A stretch of DNA of 64,000 nt, from positions 291,624 to 355,623 of the forward strand of contig NZ_QZEX01000006.1 of the NCBI RefSeq assembly GCF_003646465.1, written 5' to 3'. Both the position numbers and the translations under genes were made by a program. Within the stretch, counting starts at the first letter, position 1. The number at the start of each line of letters is the position of its first letter. This document shows, piece after piece, positions 36,802 to 45,303 of this stretch. Under the pieces are notes generated by a model. That model did no database searches. It was not told the origin of the DNA and saw nothing but the letters and a program-made list of their open reading frames with translations. The stretch comes from Chachezhania antarctica (lineage in GTDB: Bacteria; Pseudomonadota; Alphaproteobacteria; Rhodobacterales; Rhodobacteraceae).

Positions 36802-37214
36802 TGAGCCTTCGTCGCAAGCTGGCTCTGCTGCTCTGCCCTGACTTGGCCGTGTTGCCCTATGATCGGCCCTTGGCGCCGCGCCTAGCTGGGCCGGAGCTCG
36901 CAGAGGCGGCCGCGCGCGCCAAAGAGCTTTGCCGCCTAGACCTCCTCTACGCCGTTCGAACTGGGGTGGTGCTCACCTGGAGCAACGCACCTCAATACGA
37001 AGGCCCGATGTACCAATGGCCCCATGACCGGCAACGCGTTCGGCGGATCTCGCTGGGCGCCCTGGAGCGCCTCCGCAAGGGTAAACAGCAGGGCGTACGA
37101 CCGATCACTGCTTTCATGGCGTGCAATTACTTCAGCGCAATCTGGCCTGCCGACCTTGCCTGGCCGGCAGACATTCCCCGTCCCCCGAAATCCAACCCGC
37201 AGGAGGCCGCATGA
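36798..37214 (+). CDS. Early phage protein, WP-motif paralog 2
   Basis: 138 residues. The C-terminal half repeats the layout of the previous protein: SLGALERLRKGKQQGVRP, then YFSAIWPADLAWPADIPRP. The N-terminal half is unrelated (LALLLCPDLAVLPYDRPL). Probably a DNA-binding relative produced by tandem duplication and fusion. Coupled by ATGA overlap at both ends. Function unknown. Confidence 0.6.
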   Translation: MMSLRRKLALLLCPDLAVLPYDRPLAPRLAGPELAEAAARAKELCRLDLLYAVRTGVVLTWSNAPQYEGPMYQWPHDRQRVRRISLGALERLRKGKQQGVRPITAFMACNYFSAIWPADLAWPADIPRPPKSNPQEAA

Positions 37215-37393
37215 TGGCTATTTCGACGCTGTGGAGCGCGCGCTCCGGACGAGTTCATGCGCTTGGCGTCATGCCGCGCGCCACCAAGCGCAAGGTGGGC
37301 GGCGGACGGGTTCAGGGCTGGTGGATCCTGCCGGGCGTGTTCCTTGGGCTGATGATCTGGGTCGGGTTCTTCCGGCTAATCGGGGTGCTGTGA
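37211..37393 (+). CDS. Small basic single-span membrane protein
   Basis: 60 residues: a basic N-terminal half (RATKRKVGGGRVQG) and one membrane helix (WWILPGVFLGLMIWVGFFRLIG). Starts in an ATGATGA overlap after an AGGAGG site, and its stop overlaps the next start. Function unknown. Confidence 0.55.
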   Translation: MMAISTLWSARSGRVHALGVMPRATKRKVGGGRVQGWWILPGVFLGLMIWVGFFRLIGVL

Positions 37394-37599
37394 TGGAGCG
37401 CTCTGCTGACCAGGACCTGGAATATGTGATCAACCGAATTAACGGAGCCGACGACCCTTGGCGGGAACTATCCGACATGATCTCCGAACGCCGCGAGGAG
37501 AATGCCGTACTCGGGGGAGACGACCGCAAACTGGCCGTCGCTATCGCGTTTTTCGCCGCCCGAGTTCCGCTACCCTTCAGTCGCGAGTCGCAGCAATGA
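37393..37599 (+). CDS. Small hypothetical phage protein
   Basis: 68 residues, acidic and helical (DQDLEYVINRINGADDPWRELSDMISERREENA). It starts in a TGATG overlap with the previous gene, which supports it. No family recognised. Ends 11 bases from the convergent moron gene. Confidence 0.5.
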   Translation: MERSADQDLEYVINRINGADDPWRELSDMISERREENAVLGGDDRKLAVAIAFFAARVPLPFSRESQQ

Positions 37600-37610
37600 C
37601 GAAGCCCAAT

Positions 37611-38132
37611 TCAAACCGTCCCGTCACCAGGGAACCGGGAGCTTCGGTTGACGGGCGCGATCATTATCCCGGAATCTCGACCGTCGGACATGTAAACGAT
37701 CCCGTCGCACTCTCCACATTCGAACGTGTTGTGCCCGACAAGTTGCAGGAAAGATATGACCTGCTTCTCGTAGCACTCTGCACACACGCAGTGAATGGGA
37801 TCGCCATCGGCGTCAGAGGCCTTCAGCTCGCGAACGAGAGACCCCTGTTCGGTCCGCTTGAGGGTGTAGCGATTAGCGTTGGCCTGAAATCGCTCGATGC
37901 GACGCTGTTCCTCACGCAGCTCCAGCATCGCGCTTTGCATCGACAATTGCTCAGACTGCAGCGCGAGCAAGCGTTCCAGAAGCTCGGAGACGAGGCGATT
38001 GGACGCCTCGGTGTCGGGGTTGGGCTTTGCGAGGAGCGCTCGGAGGCTCTGGGCAACCTCCGTGGCAGTCTTCGTCATTCCGGCAGCGTTTTTGCCGACA
38101 CCGATGAGGGCAGTAATGGCTTCTAAATCCAT
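37611..38132 (-). CDS. Antisense-oriented coiled-coil / zinc-ribbon protein (moron A)
   Basis: 173 residues on the strand opposite to all early genes around it. Layout: N-terminal small helix rich in Gly/Ala (ITALIGVGKNAAGMTKTATEV, ~6-26), a Leu/Gln/Glu-rich coiled coil (~43-86), a short beta segment (RYTLKRTEQGSLVRELK), then a zinc ribbon C117-x2-C120 ... C139-x2-C142. The same layout recurs in the gene at 49401-49904. AAGGAC lies upstream of ATG 38132. DNA is A+T-richer than its neighbours. Likely expressed in the lysogen from its own promoter; function unknown. Confidence 0.7.
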   Translation of the reverse strand: MDLEAITALIGVGKNAAGMTKTATEVAQSLRALLAKPNPDTEASNRLVSELLERLLALQSEQLSMQSAMLELREEQRRIERFQANANRYTLKRTEQGSLVRELKASDADGDPIHCVCAECYEKQVISFLQLVGHNTFECGECDGIVYMSDGRDSGIMIAPVNRSSRFPGDGTV

Positions 38133-38336
38133 TCGAACAGTCCTTGGGTGGCTTGGGTACTCAGGGGCTCAGGTGGCGGGGGGTGCTGCTAACACCTTCC
38201 GTCACCGCAAGGCCGACATTGGAATTCGTCTCCTTTTGGTCGTGCAGAAGGGGATGAAGGTGCTGGGGGGCGCGCACACGCTTCCCGGCACCGCTAGGGC
38301 AGAGCGGCCATCATACCACAAAATCTGGGGGTGCGC

Positions 38337-38573
38337 ATGACATTCCGAGATCCTCCGCCTCACCGCTTCGATCCTCCTTCGGCTGTCCTCCCGGCCGATG
38401 CGAGGACCGAGCCTGCCAGGTCGCGCGTCGGGCCCGCGATCCGTGCGACCTGGCACCGGATTTCCGCATTTTCCCAGTGGATGGATGACAGCTGGGTCGG
38501 CGACCTGATCGGCGTGGCCTGCCTGTTCATCCTCCTCTTCATTGGGCTGTTCATGGGGATGATTTACCAATGA
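38337..38573 (+). CDS. Small single-span membrane protein
   Basis: 78 residues: a Pro/Arg-rich N-terminus and a C-terminal membrane helix (VGDLIGVACLFILLFIGLFMGMIY). ATG 38337 is used; a GTG two codons earlier is possible. Overlaps the next gene by four bases. The gap 38133-38336 upstream carries no other gene and must hold the leader of the minus-strand gene. Confidence 0.55.
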   Translation: MTFRDPPPHRFDPPSAVLPADARTEPARSRVGPAIRATWHRISAFSQWMDDSWVGDLIGVACLFILLFIGLFMGMIYQ

Positions 38574-38791
38574 CCAAGACCGTCAACCCGACAACCGAGG
38601 CCATAGCCTTCCGCGTCTGGCAGCATTGTGAGCCGATCGGCTGGAACTGCACCGTCGCGGACGCCGCAGAGGCCGTAGGCGAGCCCCTGAGTCGCGTCCG
38701 ACGGATCATCGGGCACAAGGGCTGGGGCGGCCGGTTTCGCGCAACACGGACGGATATCTCCGCCGTCTACGAGGTCGAGGCGCAGGGCTGA
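38570..38791 (+). CDS. Small DNA-binding-like phage protein
   Basis: 73 residues. CTVADAAEAVGEPLSRVRRIIGHKGW reads like a helix-turn-helix, followed by a short beta part. ATGA overlap with the previous gene. No specific family identified. Confidence 0.5.
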   Translation: MTKTVNPTTEAIAFRVWQHCEPIGWNCTVADAAEAVGEPLSRVRRIIGHKGWGGRFRATRTDISAVYEVEAQG

Positions 38792-38793
38792 CC

Positions 38794-39027
38794 ATGCATG
38801 CGGCCTCTCTCCTTTCTCCCCGTCTTGTTCGCGTCCGCCGGCTTCTGGCCGACGGCAAGCCGCACACGACCCGGGAGATCGTCAGGAGGGCCGAGGTAAT
38901 GGCGGTGAATGCCTGCGTGGCGGAGCTGCGCCAGCACGGCGCGGTGATCACTTGCGAGCAGCGGCGCGTCAATGGCGCGCGGCGCTTCTACTACACGATG
39001 ACGAAAGGCCCTGCCGAGAATGGCTGA
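38794..39027 (+). CDS. Small winged-helix protein
   Basis: 77 residues with a winged-helix pattern: RVRRLLADGKPHTTREIVRRAEVMAVNACVAEL then a beta wing (AVITCEQRRVNGARRFYYTM). Probably a phage early regulator. Its 3' end overlaps the ParB-like gene by eight bases. Confidence 0.55.
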   Translation: MHAASLLSPRLVRVRRLLADGKPHTTREIVRRAEVMAVNACVAELRQHGAVITCEQRRVNGARRFYYTMTKGPAENG

Positions 39028-39862
39028 ACTTCTGACCACGATCACCGAACTGCCCGTCGCCGATATCGAGATCGGGCAGCGCCTGCGCCCGGCAAGCGAA
39101 GCGGGTGTGCAGGCGATCATCGCCTCGATCGGCGAACTGGGTGTGATGAAGGATCCCATCCATGTGCGGCGGCAGAAGGACGGCCGCGCCATTCTGATGG
39201 CCGGCCTTCATCGGCTGACCGCTGCGCGGGAACTGGGCTGGGAGACGATCAAGGTCGCCTGCTGGCGCTGTAACGACGATTTCGCCCGGCTGATGGAGAT
39301 CGACGACAATCTTGCGGGTGCCGAGCTGACCGCCCTGGATACGGCCGTTTTCCTGGCCGAGCGCAAGCGGGTCTATGAGAAGCTGCATCCGGAGGCCCGC
39401 CAAGGCGGAGATCGCCGCAGCGCGCAATTTCAAACGGACACGATGTCCGTTTGCTCCTTCGCCAACGCGACCGCCGAGAAATTCGGGATCACCGAGCGCC
39501 ACGTCCGGCGCATGGTGGCCGCGGGCGAGCGCCTGGCTGGGGACGAGGTGTCCAGGCTGCGCAAGGCCGCGCGCCCGGTCGGCCTGAAGGATCTGCAGGT
39601 CATCGGCACGCTGGGGCCGACCGAGCGCTATGCGGTGGTCGATGCCTTTGCCGAGGGTAAGGCGAAGTCCGCCGCGAAGGCCCTGGCAGCCGTGAAGGCA
39701 TCGGCCAATTCCACGCCCCCGGTGGATCCCCATGAACAGGCATTCCTTGCACTGTCGACAGCCTGGAAACGGTCCTCGGCCATCGCACGCCGCCGGTTCG
39801 CCGACGAGTTCGGCCACGAGGTCGAGGCGCTGATCGCGCGTCACGGGGTGGCCGCAGAATGA
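39020..39862 (+). CDS. ParB/Srx-fold nuclease-domain protein
   Basis: 280 residues. The N-terminal domain shows the ParB pattern: LPVADIEIGQRLRP, SIGELGVMKDPIHVR and AGLHRLTAARELGW (GxHR box). A helical DNA-binding part follows (AEKFGITERHVRRMVAAGERL). No parA partner is nearby, so it is not a normal partition system; such genes are frequent just before transposase A in Mu-like phages of alphaproteobacteria. Overlaps the transposase start by four bases. Confidence 0.75.
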   Translation: MAELLTTITELPVADIEIGQRLRPASEAGVQAIIASIGELGVMKDPIHVRRQKDGRAILMAGLHRLTAARELGWETIKVACWRCNDDFARLMEIDDNLAGAELTALDTAVFLAERKRVYEKLHPEARQGGDRRSAQFQTDTMSVCSFANATAEKFGITERHVRRMVAAGERLAGDEVSRLRKAARPVGLKDLQVIGTLGPTERYAVVDAFAEGKAKSAAKALAAVKASANSTPPVDPHEQAFLALSTAWKRSSAIARRRFADEFGHEVEALIARHGVAAE

Positions 39863-42009
39863 AGGATTTCGCGCCCCTCAAGGACTGGTGGACTGTCGCC
39901 GAGCTGGCCGAAGCCCGGCTACCCGATCTGCCGGCAACCCGGCAGGGGATCGAGGCCGTGGCCAAGTCGCAGGACTGGCGCGCGCAGCCCGGCCGTGCCC
40001 GGCGCCGCCAGGCCCGGGGCGGTGGCTGGGAGTACCATTGGCGGCTTTTGCCGGTCCGGACCCAGCGACAGCTGCTGGCCGAGGCTGGGCAAGTCGAGGA
40101 AGTCGCGGCCCCCGGGGCTGATCGGGCCGAACGCTGGCGGTGGTTCGAAGCCCTCCCTGAGGCCACCAAGAAGGTTGCGGCAGATCGGCTTGCCGTCTTG
40201 CGGGAGATCGAAAGCCTGACCCCGGTTTCGACCAAGTACCTGGCCGTCGCCATGGTTGCGAACCGGATCGGCAAGAGTGAGCGCACGATCTGGAACTGGT
40301 TCGGTCTGGTCGAGGGTGTCGATCCGGCGGACTGGCTGCCCTACCTGGCGCCGCGGCACCGCGCCGGGGCCAATGCCGCGCCCAAGGCCGAAGCGGCGAA
40401 GGACTTCTATCATTGGCTGCTGGCGGACTTCCTGCGCCTGGAGGCCCCGAGTTTCCGCTCCTGCTATCGGCGGGTCCTGAGGCTTTGCGAACACCATGGC
40501 GTGGCACCGCTGACCGAACGCACCGCCAAGCGCTGGCTGGATCGCGAGGTGCCGCGCGTCCGTCAGGTTTTCCTGCGTGAGGGCGAGCGCGGGCTGATGA
40601 AGTGCTTCCCGCCGCAGATCCGAGACCGGTCCGGCCTTTCCGCCCTGGAGGGCGTCAACGCCGACTGCCACAAGATCGACGTCTTCGTCACATGGCCCGG
40701 CTTCGACAAGCCAATCCGCCCTCAGATCGTGGCGTTTCAGGACCTGTATTCGGGCAAGATCCTGTCCTGGCGGGTGGATGTCGACCCGAACAAGGTCGCG
40801 GTCATGTCGGCCTTCAAGGACCTGCTGCAAAACTGGGGCATTCCCCAGCATTGCCTCTTCGACAACGGCCATGAGTTCGCCAACAAGTGGCTGACCGGCG
40901 GCGCACCGACCCGGTTCCGTTTCAAGGTCCGCGAGGAGGAGCCACTGGGTGTCCTGGCGCTGCTTGGGGTGAAAATCCACTGGGCCACGCCCGGCCACGG
41001 TCAGGCCAAGCCGATCGAGCGCGCCTTCCTCGACCTGGCCAGCGACGTGGCCAAGGATCCGCGCTTTGCCGGGGCCTATGTTGGCCACAAGCCGGACGCC
41101 AAGCCCGAGAACTACATGTCCCGCGCGGTGGAGTTGGAGGACTTCCTGGCCGTCGTCGCGGAAGGGATCGCCGAACACAATGCCCGGCAAGGCCGGCTGA
41201 GCGCCACCGCCGAAGGCCGCAGCTTCGACGAGACCTTCGCCGAGAGCTATGCCCGGGCGCCGGTCCGGAAGGCCACCGACGAGCAGCTGCGGCTTTGCCT
41301 TATGGCCCAGCAAGTCTGCAAGCTTCACAAGACCCACGGCCGCATGACCTTGCACAAGAACGGCTACTGGTCGGACTGGATGAACGAGCTGGCTGGCCAG
41401 ACGGTCGTCGCACGGTTCAACCCCGAGGATCTGCATGCCGGTGCCTACATCTACAGCCTTGCGGGCGAGTTCCTTGGGTATGCAGAGTGCCAAGAGAAGT
41501 CCGAGTTCTTCGACCTGGCCTCGGCCCAGGCCGCCGCGAAGGAGCGGAGCCGCCATCTGAAGGCGCAGCGCCGTGCCGCCAAGGAACTTCGTCCGGTTTC
41601 CGTGGGTGGGCTTGCCCGGGAACTGGACAAGCTGCCCAAGCGTGCCGAGGCCCAGGTGGATGCCAAGGTCGTCAAGCTGGCCAACCTGGAAGAGATCCGC
41701 AGGCTGGAACAACGCCAGAAAGGCCCGCTGATCGCGCGACCGATGGCCACGCCGCAGACCACGCCCGAGCAGGAGGCGCAGCTTCTGGATTTCGCCGAGA
41801 GCTTCGGCACCCGAAAGGCGGAGCTGGAGCCCGCCCAGGAAAACGCACGCGATCGCTTCTTCCGCGCCCGCGAGATCGAGGCGCGATCCGAAGCGGGCGA
41901 GCCCGTGGGGCGCGAAGAAGCAGCCTGGTACCGCCGCTATTCCGAAACCCCCGAATACCGCTCCAACCTGACGATCTTCGACAGGTTCGGGGCCGACAGC
42001 ATTCGGTGA
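39859..42009 (+). CDS. Transposase A (MuA-like DDE recombinase)
   Basis: 716 residues; joins the phage ends to target DNA. An N-terminal winged helix (~8-75, DWWTVAELAEARLPDLPAT) is followed by a second HTH region (VAMVANRIGKSERTIWNWFGLV). The RNase H-like core has acidic triad D269 (NADCHKID), D335 (LFDNGHEF) and E387 (KPIERAF), close to D269/D336/E392 of MuA. A beta-barrel domain and a coiled C-terminal region follow, the latter contacting the B protein. Starts in an ATGA overlap. Confidence 0.92.
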   Translation: MKDFAPLKDWWTVAELAEARLPDLPATRQGIEAVAKSQDWRAQPGRARRRQARGGGWEYHWRLLPVRTQRQLLAEAGQVEEVAAPGADRAERWRWFEALPEATKKVAADRLAVLREIESLTPVSTKYLAVAMVANRIGKSERTIWNWFGLVEGVDPADWLPYLAPRHRAGANAAPKAEAAKDFYHWLLADFLRLEAPSFRSCYRRVLRLCEHHGVAPLTERTAKRWLDREVPRVRQVFLREGERGLMKCFPPQIRDRSGLSALEGVNADCHKIDVFVTWPGFDKPIRPQIVAFQDLYSGKILSWRVDVDPNKVAVMSAFKDLLQNWGIPQHCLFDNGHEFANKWLTGGAPTRFRFKVREEEPLGVLALLGVKIHWATPGHGQAKPIERAFLDLASDVAKDPRFAGAYVGHKPDAKPENYMSRAVELEDFLAVVAEGIAEHNARQGRLSATAEGRSFDETFAESYARAPVRKATDEQLRLCLMAQQVCKLHKTHGRMTLHKNGYWSDWMNELAGQTVVARFNPEDLHAGAYIYSLAGEFLGYAECQEKSEFFDLASAQAAAKERSRHLKAQRRAAKELRPVSVGGLARELDKLPKRAEAQVDAKVVKLANLEEIRRLEQRQKGPLIARPMATPQTTPEQEAQLLDFAESFGTRKAELEPAQENARDRFFRAREIEARSEAGEPVGREEAAWYRRYSETPEYRSNLTIFDRFGADSIR

Positions 42010-42049
42010 AACCGCCCTTAAGCGGTCCCTTGAAGAGGAGAGCATAACG

Positions 42050-42796
42050 ATGAAACACGACCGAGCAGGCAGCTTCACCCCCGGCGTCGCGCCCTTGCGC
42101 AACGTGATGCTGCTCAACGAGCTGATCCACCGGGTGAATGACCGGGACCCCGATTTGCCCGGTATGGCCTGTTTCTACGGCCCCTCTGGCTACGGCAAGA
42201 CCACGGCCGCGACCTGGAACGCGAACGAGACCAGTGCCTACTGGGTCGAGATGCGCGAGAGCTGGACGCGGAAGACGCTGTTCCGGTCGATCCTGGCGAA
42301 CATGGGGATCGAACCGCGCCGGACGATCCCGGAGATGTCCAGTCAGATCTCGCGCCAGCTGGCGGTCACCGGGCGCCCGCTGCTGATCGACGAAGCCGAC
42401 TACCTCATGAAGAACAAGATGATCGAGCTGGTCCGCGAGCTTTTCGAGGACAGCAAGGGCACAATCATCCTGATCGGCGAGGAGCGCTTGCCGCAGAACC
42501 TGGCAAGGCTGGAACGGACCCACAACCGGATGCTGGACTGGGTCGCCGCGGAGCCCGCAGACCTGCGTGAGGTCCAGATGCTGGCCCAGATGAAATGTTC
42601 CGGCGTCGAGATCGACGAAGACGTTCTGGGGGAGGTTCTGCGCGCCGCCAACGGTCGCGCGCGGCGCATCGTCGTCATCCTGGGCCAGATCCGGGAGGAC
42701 GCCGCCCTACGCGGAAAGGACCGCTGCACCATGGCGGATGCAAATCGGATCCGCTTCTACACCGGCGACGCGCCGGCACCGCGGGGAGGTCGCTGA
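42050..42796 (+). CDS. Transposition ATPase (MuB-like, AAA)
   Basis: Target-capture ATPase that activates the transposase, 248 residues. Walker A GPSGYGKT (44-51), Walker B RPLLIDEAD (~111-119), sensor TIILIGEERLP and an arginine region (ERTHNRMLDW). It is shorter than MuB (312) and lacks its N-terminal HTH domain, as in many MuB relatives in siphoviral Mu-like phages. Follows the transposase after 40 bases with GAGGAGAG upstream. Confidence 0.9.
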   Translation: MKHDRAGSFTPGVAPLRNVMLLNELIHRVNDRDPDLPGMACFYGPSGYGKTTAATWNANETSAYWVEMRESWTRKTLFRSILANMGIEPRRTIPEMSSQISRQLAVTGRPLLIDEADYLMKNKMIELVRELFEDSKGTIILIGEERLPQNLARLERTHNRMLDWVAAEPADLREVQMLAQMKCSGVEIDEDVLGEVLRAANGRARRIVVILGQIREDAALRGKDRCTMADANRIRFYTGDAPAPRGGR

Positions 42797-43383
42797 TGTC
42801 CGTTTCTCCGCCCGGCCTGCCGCGGGTTCATGAGCGCAAACCGGCCCGCCAGGATATCTGGGAAGCCATTCAGGCGACGCCTCAAGGCTTCTCCGTCGGC
42901 CTACTCCGCAGCCGCTCGCTGGCCGACAAGAAAACGATCCGGGACTATCTGAAGTGTCTGATCGCGGCGGGCTATGTCGTGAAGCACGAGGACCTGGACC
43001 CGCCGACCTATGACCTGGTCAAGGACGGCGGCCACCATGCCCCGCGCCTGCGGGCCGACGGTACCCCGGTTACCCAGGGCGGCGGGGTCGAGAACATGTG
43101 GCGGAGCATGTACATGCTGCGCGAGTTCACGCATGTGGACATTGCCCAGCATGCCACGACGCTCTCGGTCACGGTCACCAACGAGACCGCCAAGTCCTAT
43201 GTTTCGATGCTGCTCAAGTGCGGGTACCTGAAAGTTCTGCGCAAGGCCGAACCGGTGAAAGGACGCCTGGCGCTCTACCGCCTGATCCGCAACAACGGCC
43301 CGCTGCCTCCCAAGATCCAGCGGGTGAAGCGGATCTACGACCCGAACACCCACGAGGTCTTCGAGCCGCAGGGTGCCGCATGA
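42796..43383 (+). CDS. Phage protein with two winged-helix-like regions
   Basis: 195 residues. ERKPARQDIWEAIQATPQGFSV...TIRDYLKCLIAAGYVV and MLREFTHVDIAQHATT...YVSMLLKCGYLKVL both read as winged helices, suggesting a tandem DNA-binding protein. Starts in a TGATG overlap with B, so it may act in transposition or early control. No named family recognised. Confidence 0.65.
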   Translation: MSVSPPGLPRVHERKPARQDIWEAIQATPQGFSVGLLRSRSLADKKTIRDYLKCLIAAGYVVKHEDLDPPTYDLVKDGGHHAPRLRADGTPVTQGGGVENMWRSMYMLREFTHVDIAQHATTLSVTVTNETAKSYVSMLLKCGYLKVLRKAEPVKGRLALYRLIRNNGPLPPKIQRVKRIYDPNTHEVFEPQGAA

Positions 43384-43751
43384 ACAGTCAGCTTGAAATC
43401 GCGCGCGCGGCCTGGGGGCCAGAGATCCCAGACTGGGTTGTCACCTTGGCACGGGAATGTGCCCAGGCCAGCCAGAACAAGGTCGCGGCCCAGTTGGGAT
43501 ATTCCGCAGCGCTGGTCAGCCAGGTTCTGCGCCGGAAATATCCCGGTGATCTCCGCGCCGTCGAGACGGCCGTCCGCGGCGCCTACGAGGAGTTCGTGAT
43601 CGCCTGCCCTGCGCTTGGCGAGATCGCCCCGAAGCTCTGTCAGGAGTGGCGGGGCAAGGCGCGGAAATACTCGAACGAGAACAGTCAGCGGGTCCGGATG
43701 TTCCGGGCCTGCAATGCCTGCCCGCATTTCCGGAAGGAGCAAGTGAAATGA
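43380..43751 (+). CDS. HTH-type phage regulator
   Basis: 123 residues. TLARECAQASQNKVAAQLGYSAALVSQVLRRKY is a clear helix-turn-helix of the XRE type. The C-terminus carries C-x2-C (ACNACPHF). Coupled by four-base overlaps to both neighbours. Target unknown. Confidence 0.65.
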   Translation: MNSQLEIARAAWGPEIPDWVVTLARECAQASQNKVAAQLGYSAALVSQVLRRKYPGDLRAVETAVRGAYEEFVIACPALGEIAPKLCQEWRGKARKYSNENSQRVRMFRACNACPHFRKEQVK

Positions 43752-44041
43752 CCCAAGCCAGTTTGCTGGAACGGATCGAGGCGATCGAATTCTCGGACGA
43801 GGCAGCTGTCCAGTACCAGGACCTGATCGCCACGCCGCCATCGGACGAAGAAGAGGCCGTCATCATCACGGCCGCGGCTGTGCTCCTGGCCCGCGGACGG
43901 CCGGGGATGACCTGGGACGATGACGTGGCCCTGGTGCGCCTGGGCTCGGAATTCATCGAGCTCATGTTCGCAGTCAGGAACCTGCGGCGCGCATCGACCG
44001 GTCGTCGCGGTCTCCGGATCGTCGGAGGCACCGATGCCTGA
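43748..44041 (+). CDS. Small hypothetical phage protein
   Basis: 97 residues, acidic N-terminal half (DEAAVQYQDLIATPPSDEEEA) and basic C-terminus (RRASTGRRGLRIV). Embedded in a run of overlapping early genes. No family recognised. Confidence 0.55.
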   Translation: MTQASLLERIEAIEFSDEAAVQYQDLIATPPSDEEEAVIITAAAVLLARGRPGMTWDDDVALVRLGSEFIELMFAVRNLRRASTGRRGLRIVGGTDA

Positions 44042-44249
44042 GCGCTGGGAACTTCACGAGATGATGCAGAAGGCCGCGCGCGGTCTCGGCAAGGTCGACG
44101 AGCTCGGCCCGCGCGGCACGACCCTGGTCAGCCAGGAAGAAATCGAGGCGATGGCCGGCACACTTGCACTGTTCGGCCTCGTCCCCATCCCGCCGGGAGC
44201 ACCCGTTCCCGAAATCATCCACGGCACGTTCGAGGAGCCACAGACATGA
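44034..44249 (+). CDS. Small hypothetical phage protein
   Basis: 71 residues (starts MPERWELHEMMQKAARGLGKVDEL). Overlaps the previous gene by eight bases and the next by four, which supports translation. No recognised domain. Confidence 0.5.
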   Translation: MPERWELHEMMQKAARGLGKVDELGPRGTTLVSQEEIEAMAGTLALFGLVPIPPGAPVPEIIHGTFEEPQT

Positions 44250-44908
44250 CCCCGCAGGCAACGCAGTTCACCCCCGCCCCGATCCCCGACGGCATCGTCG
44301 AGGTCAACGGCCACAAGTACATGGCCGATGCCAAGGGACGGCTCACCGCCCGGGAGCTGATCAAGCCCCAGCACCTGTTGCAGGACGAACTGGTCCGGAA
44401 GGTCTTCGGGTTTGCCATTGCCCTGGCCGAACAGCTGAGCCGCTTCAAGGGCCACGCCTACGAAGACCTGGGCGACTTCGACGCGATGCTGGCACAGGAA
44501 TATGGCCTGACGAAGGGCGGAGCCAAGGGCAACCGGACCTATACCAGCTTCGACGGCCTGATGAAGATCGAGGTACGGGTGCAGGACCGGATCGAGTTCG
44601 GCCCGGAAATGCAGATCGCCAAGGGCCTCTTCGACGAGTGCCTCAACGAGTGGTCGGCCGATACCCGGGCCGAAATGCGTTCGATCGTCACCAATGCCTT
44701 CGACACCGACAAGGAAGGCAAGATCAACCGGACCAACATGTTCCTGCTGCTGCGGACCGAAAGCGAGGATGCGCGCTGGCAGAAGGGCCAGGACGCAATC
44801 CGAGACGCCATCCATATCATCGGCTCGCAGAGCTACCTGCGCTTCCAGTTTCGCGATGCCCAGGACGCCGCCTGGCAATCGCTGACGATCGATCTGGCGA
44901 AAGCCTGA
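44246..44908 (+). CDS. DUF3164 family phage protein
   Basis: 220 residues with the DUF3164 pattern: VNGHKYMADAKGRLTARELIKPQ, EYGLTKGGAKGNRTYTSFDGLMKIEV, ALVTNAF-like IVTNAFDTDKEGKIN, and GSQSYLRFQFRD. This family is common between B and gemA in Mu-like phages; its role is unknown. A 10-bp G+C hairpin (44915-44937) follows the stop without a T run. Confidence 0.8.
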   Translation: MTPQATQFTPAPIPDGIVEVNGHKYMADAKGRLTARELIKPQHLLQDELVRKVFGFAIALAEQLSRFKGHAYEDLGDFDAMLAQEYGLTKGGAKGNRTYTSFDGLMKIEVRVQDRIEFGPEMQIAKGLFDECLNEWSADTRAEMRSIVTNAFDTDKEGKINRTNMFLLLRTESEDARWQKGQDAIRDAIHIIGSQSYLRFQFRDAQDAAWQSLTIDLAKA

Positions 44909-44961
44909 ACCCATCCCGGCCGGATGGTCCGGCCGGGACATCACCCAGAAGGAGAGACCAC

Positions 44962-45231
44962 ATGACAACCTATACGAAAACTGCCTTGATCAAGGACGTG
45001 GCTGCGGAAGCCAACTTGAACCAAGCGACGGTCGGCACCGCGCTCGATGCAATCCTGGGCAAGATCTCCGAGCGAACGGCCGCGGGCGACAAGGTGGCAA
45101 TCCCGGGCTTTGGCAAGTTCGAGACCCGGACCCGGGCCGCCCGAACCGGCCGCAACCCAGCCACCGGTGCACCCGTGGAGATCCCGGAGCGGACCGTCCT
45201 GAAGTTCACCCCGTCGAAGAGTTCTTCCTGA
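44962..45231 (+). CDS. HU/IHF-family DNA-bending protein
   Basis: 89 residues: TKTALIKDVAAEANLNQATV, then the HU signature GFGKFETRTRAARTGRNPATG and a beta arm. Mu transposition needs host HU/IHF, so a phage-borne copy could assist transpososome assembly. AAGGAGAG lies upstream. A perfect 9-bp hairpin (45237-45257) follows the stop. Confidence 0.9.
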   Translation: MTTYTKTALIKDVAAEANLNQATVGTALDAILGKISERTAAGDKVAIPGFGKFETRTRAARTGRNPATGAPVEIPERTVLKFTPSKSSS

Positions 45232-45303
45232 GCGAAACGCCCCGAGGTTCGGGGCGTCGTCCTGGCGTGGTGGCCGGGGCCTGATGAGCAGCCGGAGATA
45301 GAC

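Noticed and set aside
37458-38126. 222-residue plus-strand frame opposite the 37.6-38.1 kb gene
   Set aside because: It would overlap the small gene ending at 37599, and the minus strand carries the zinc-ribbon pattern.
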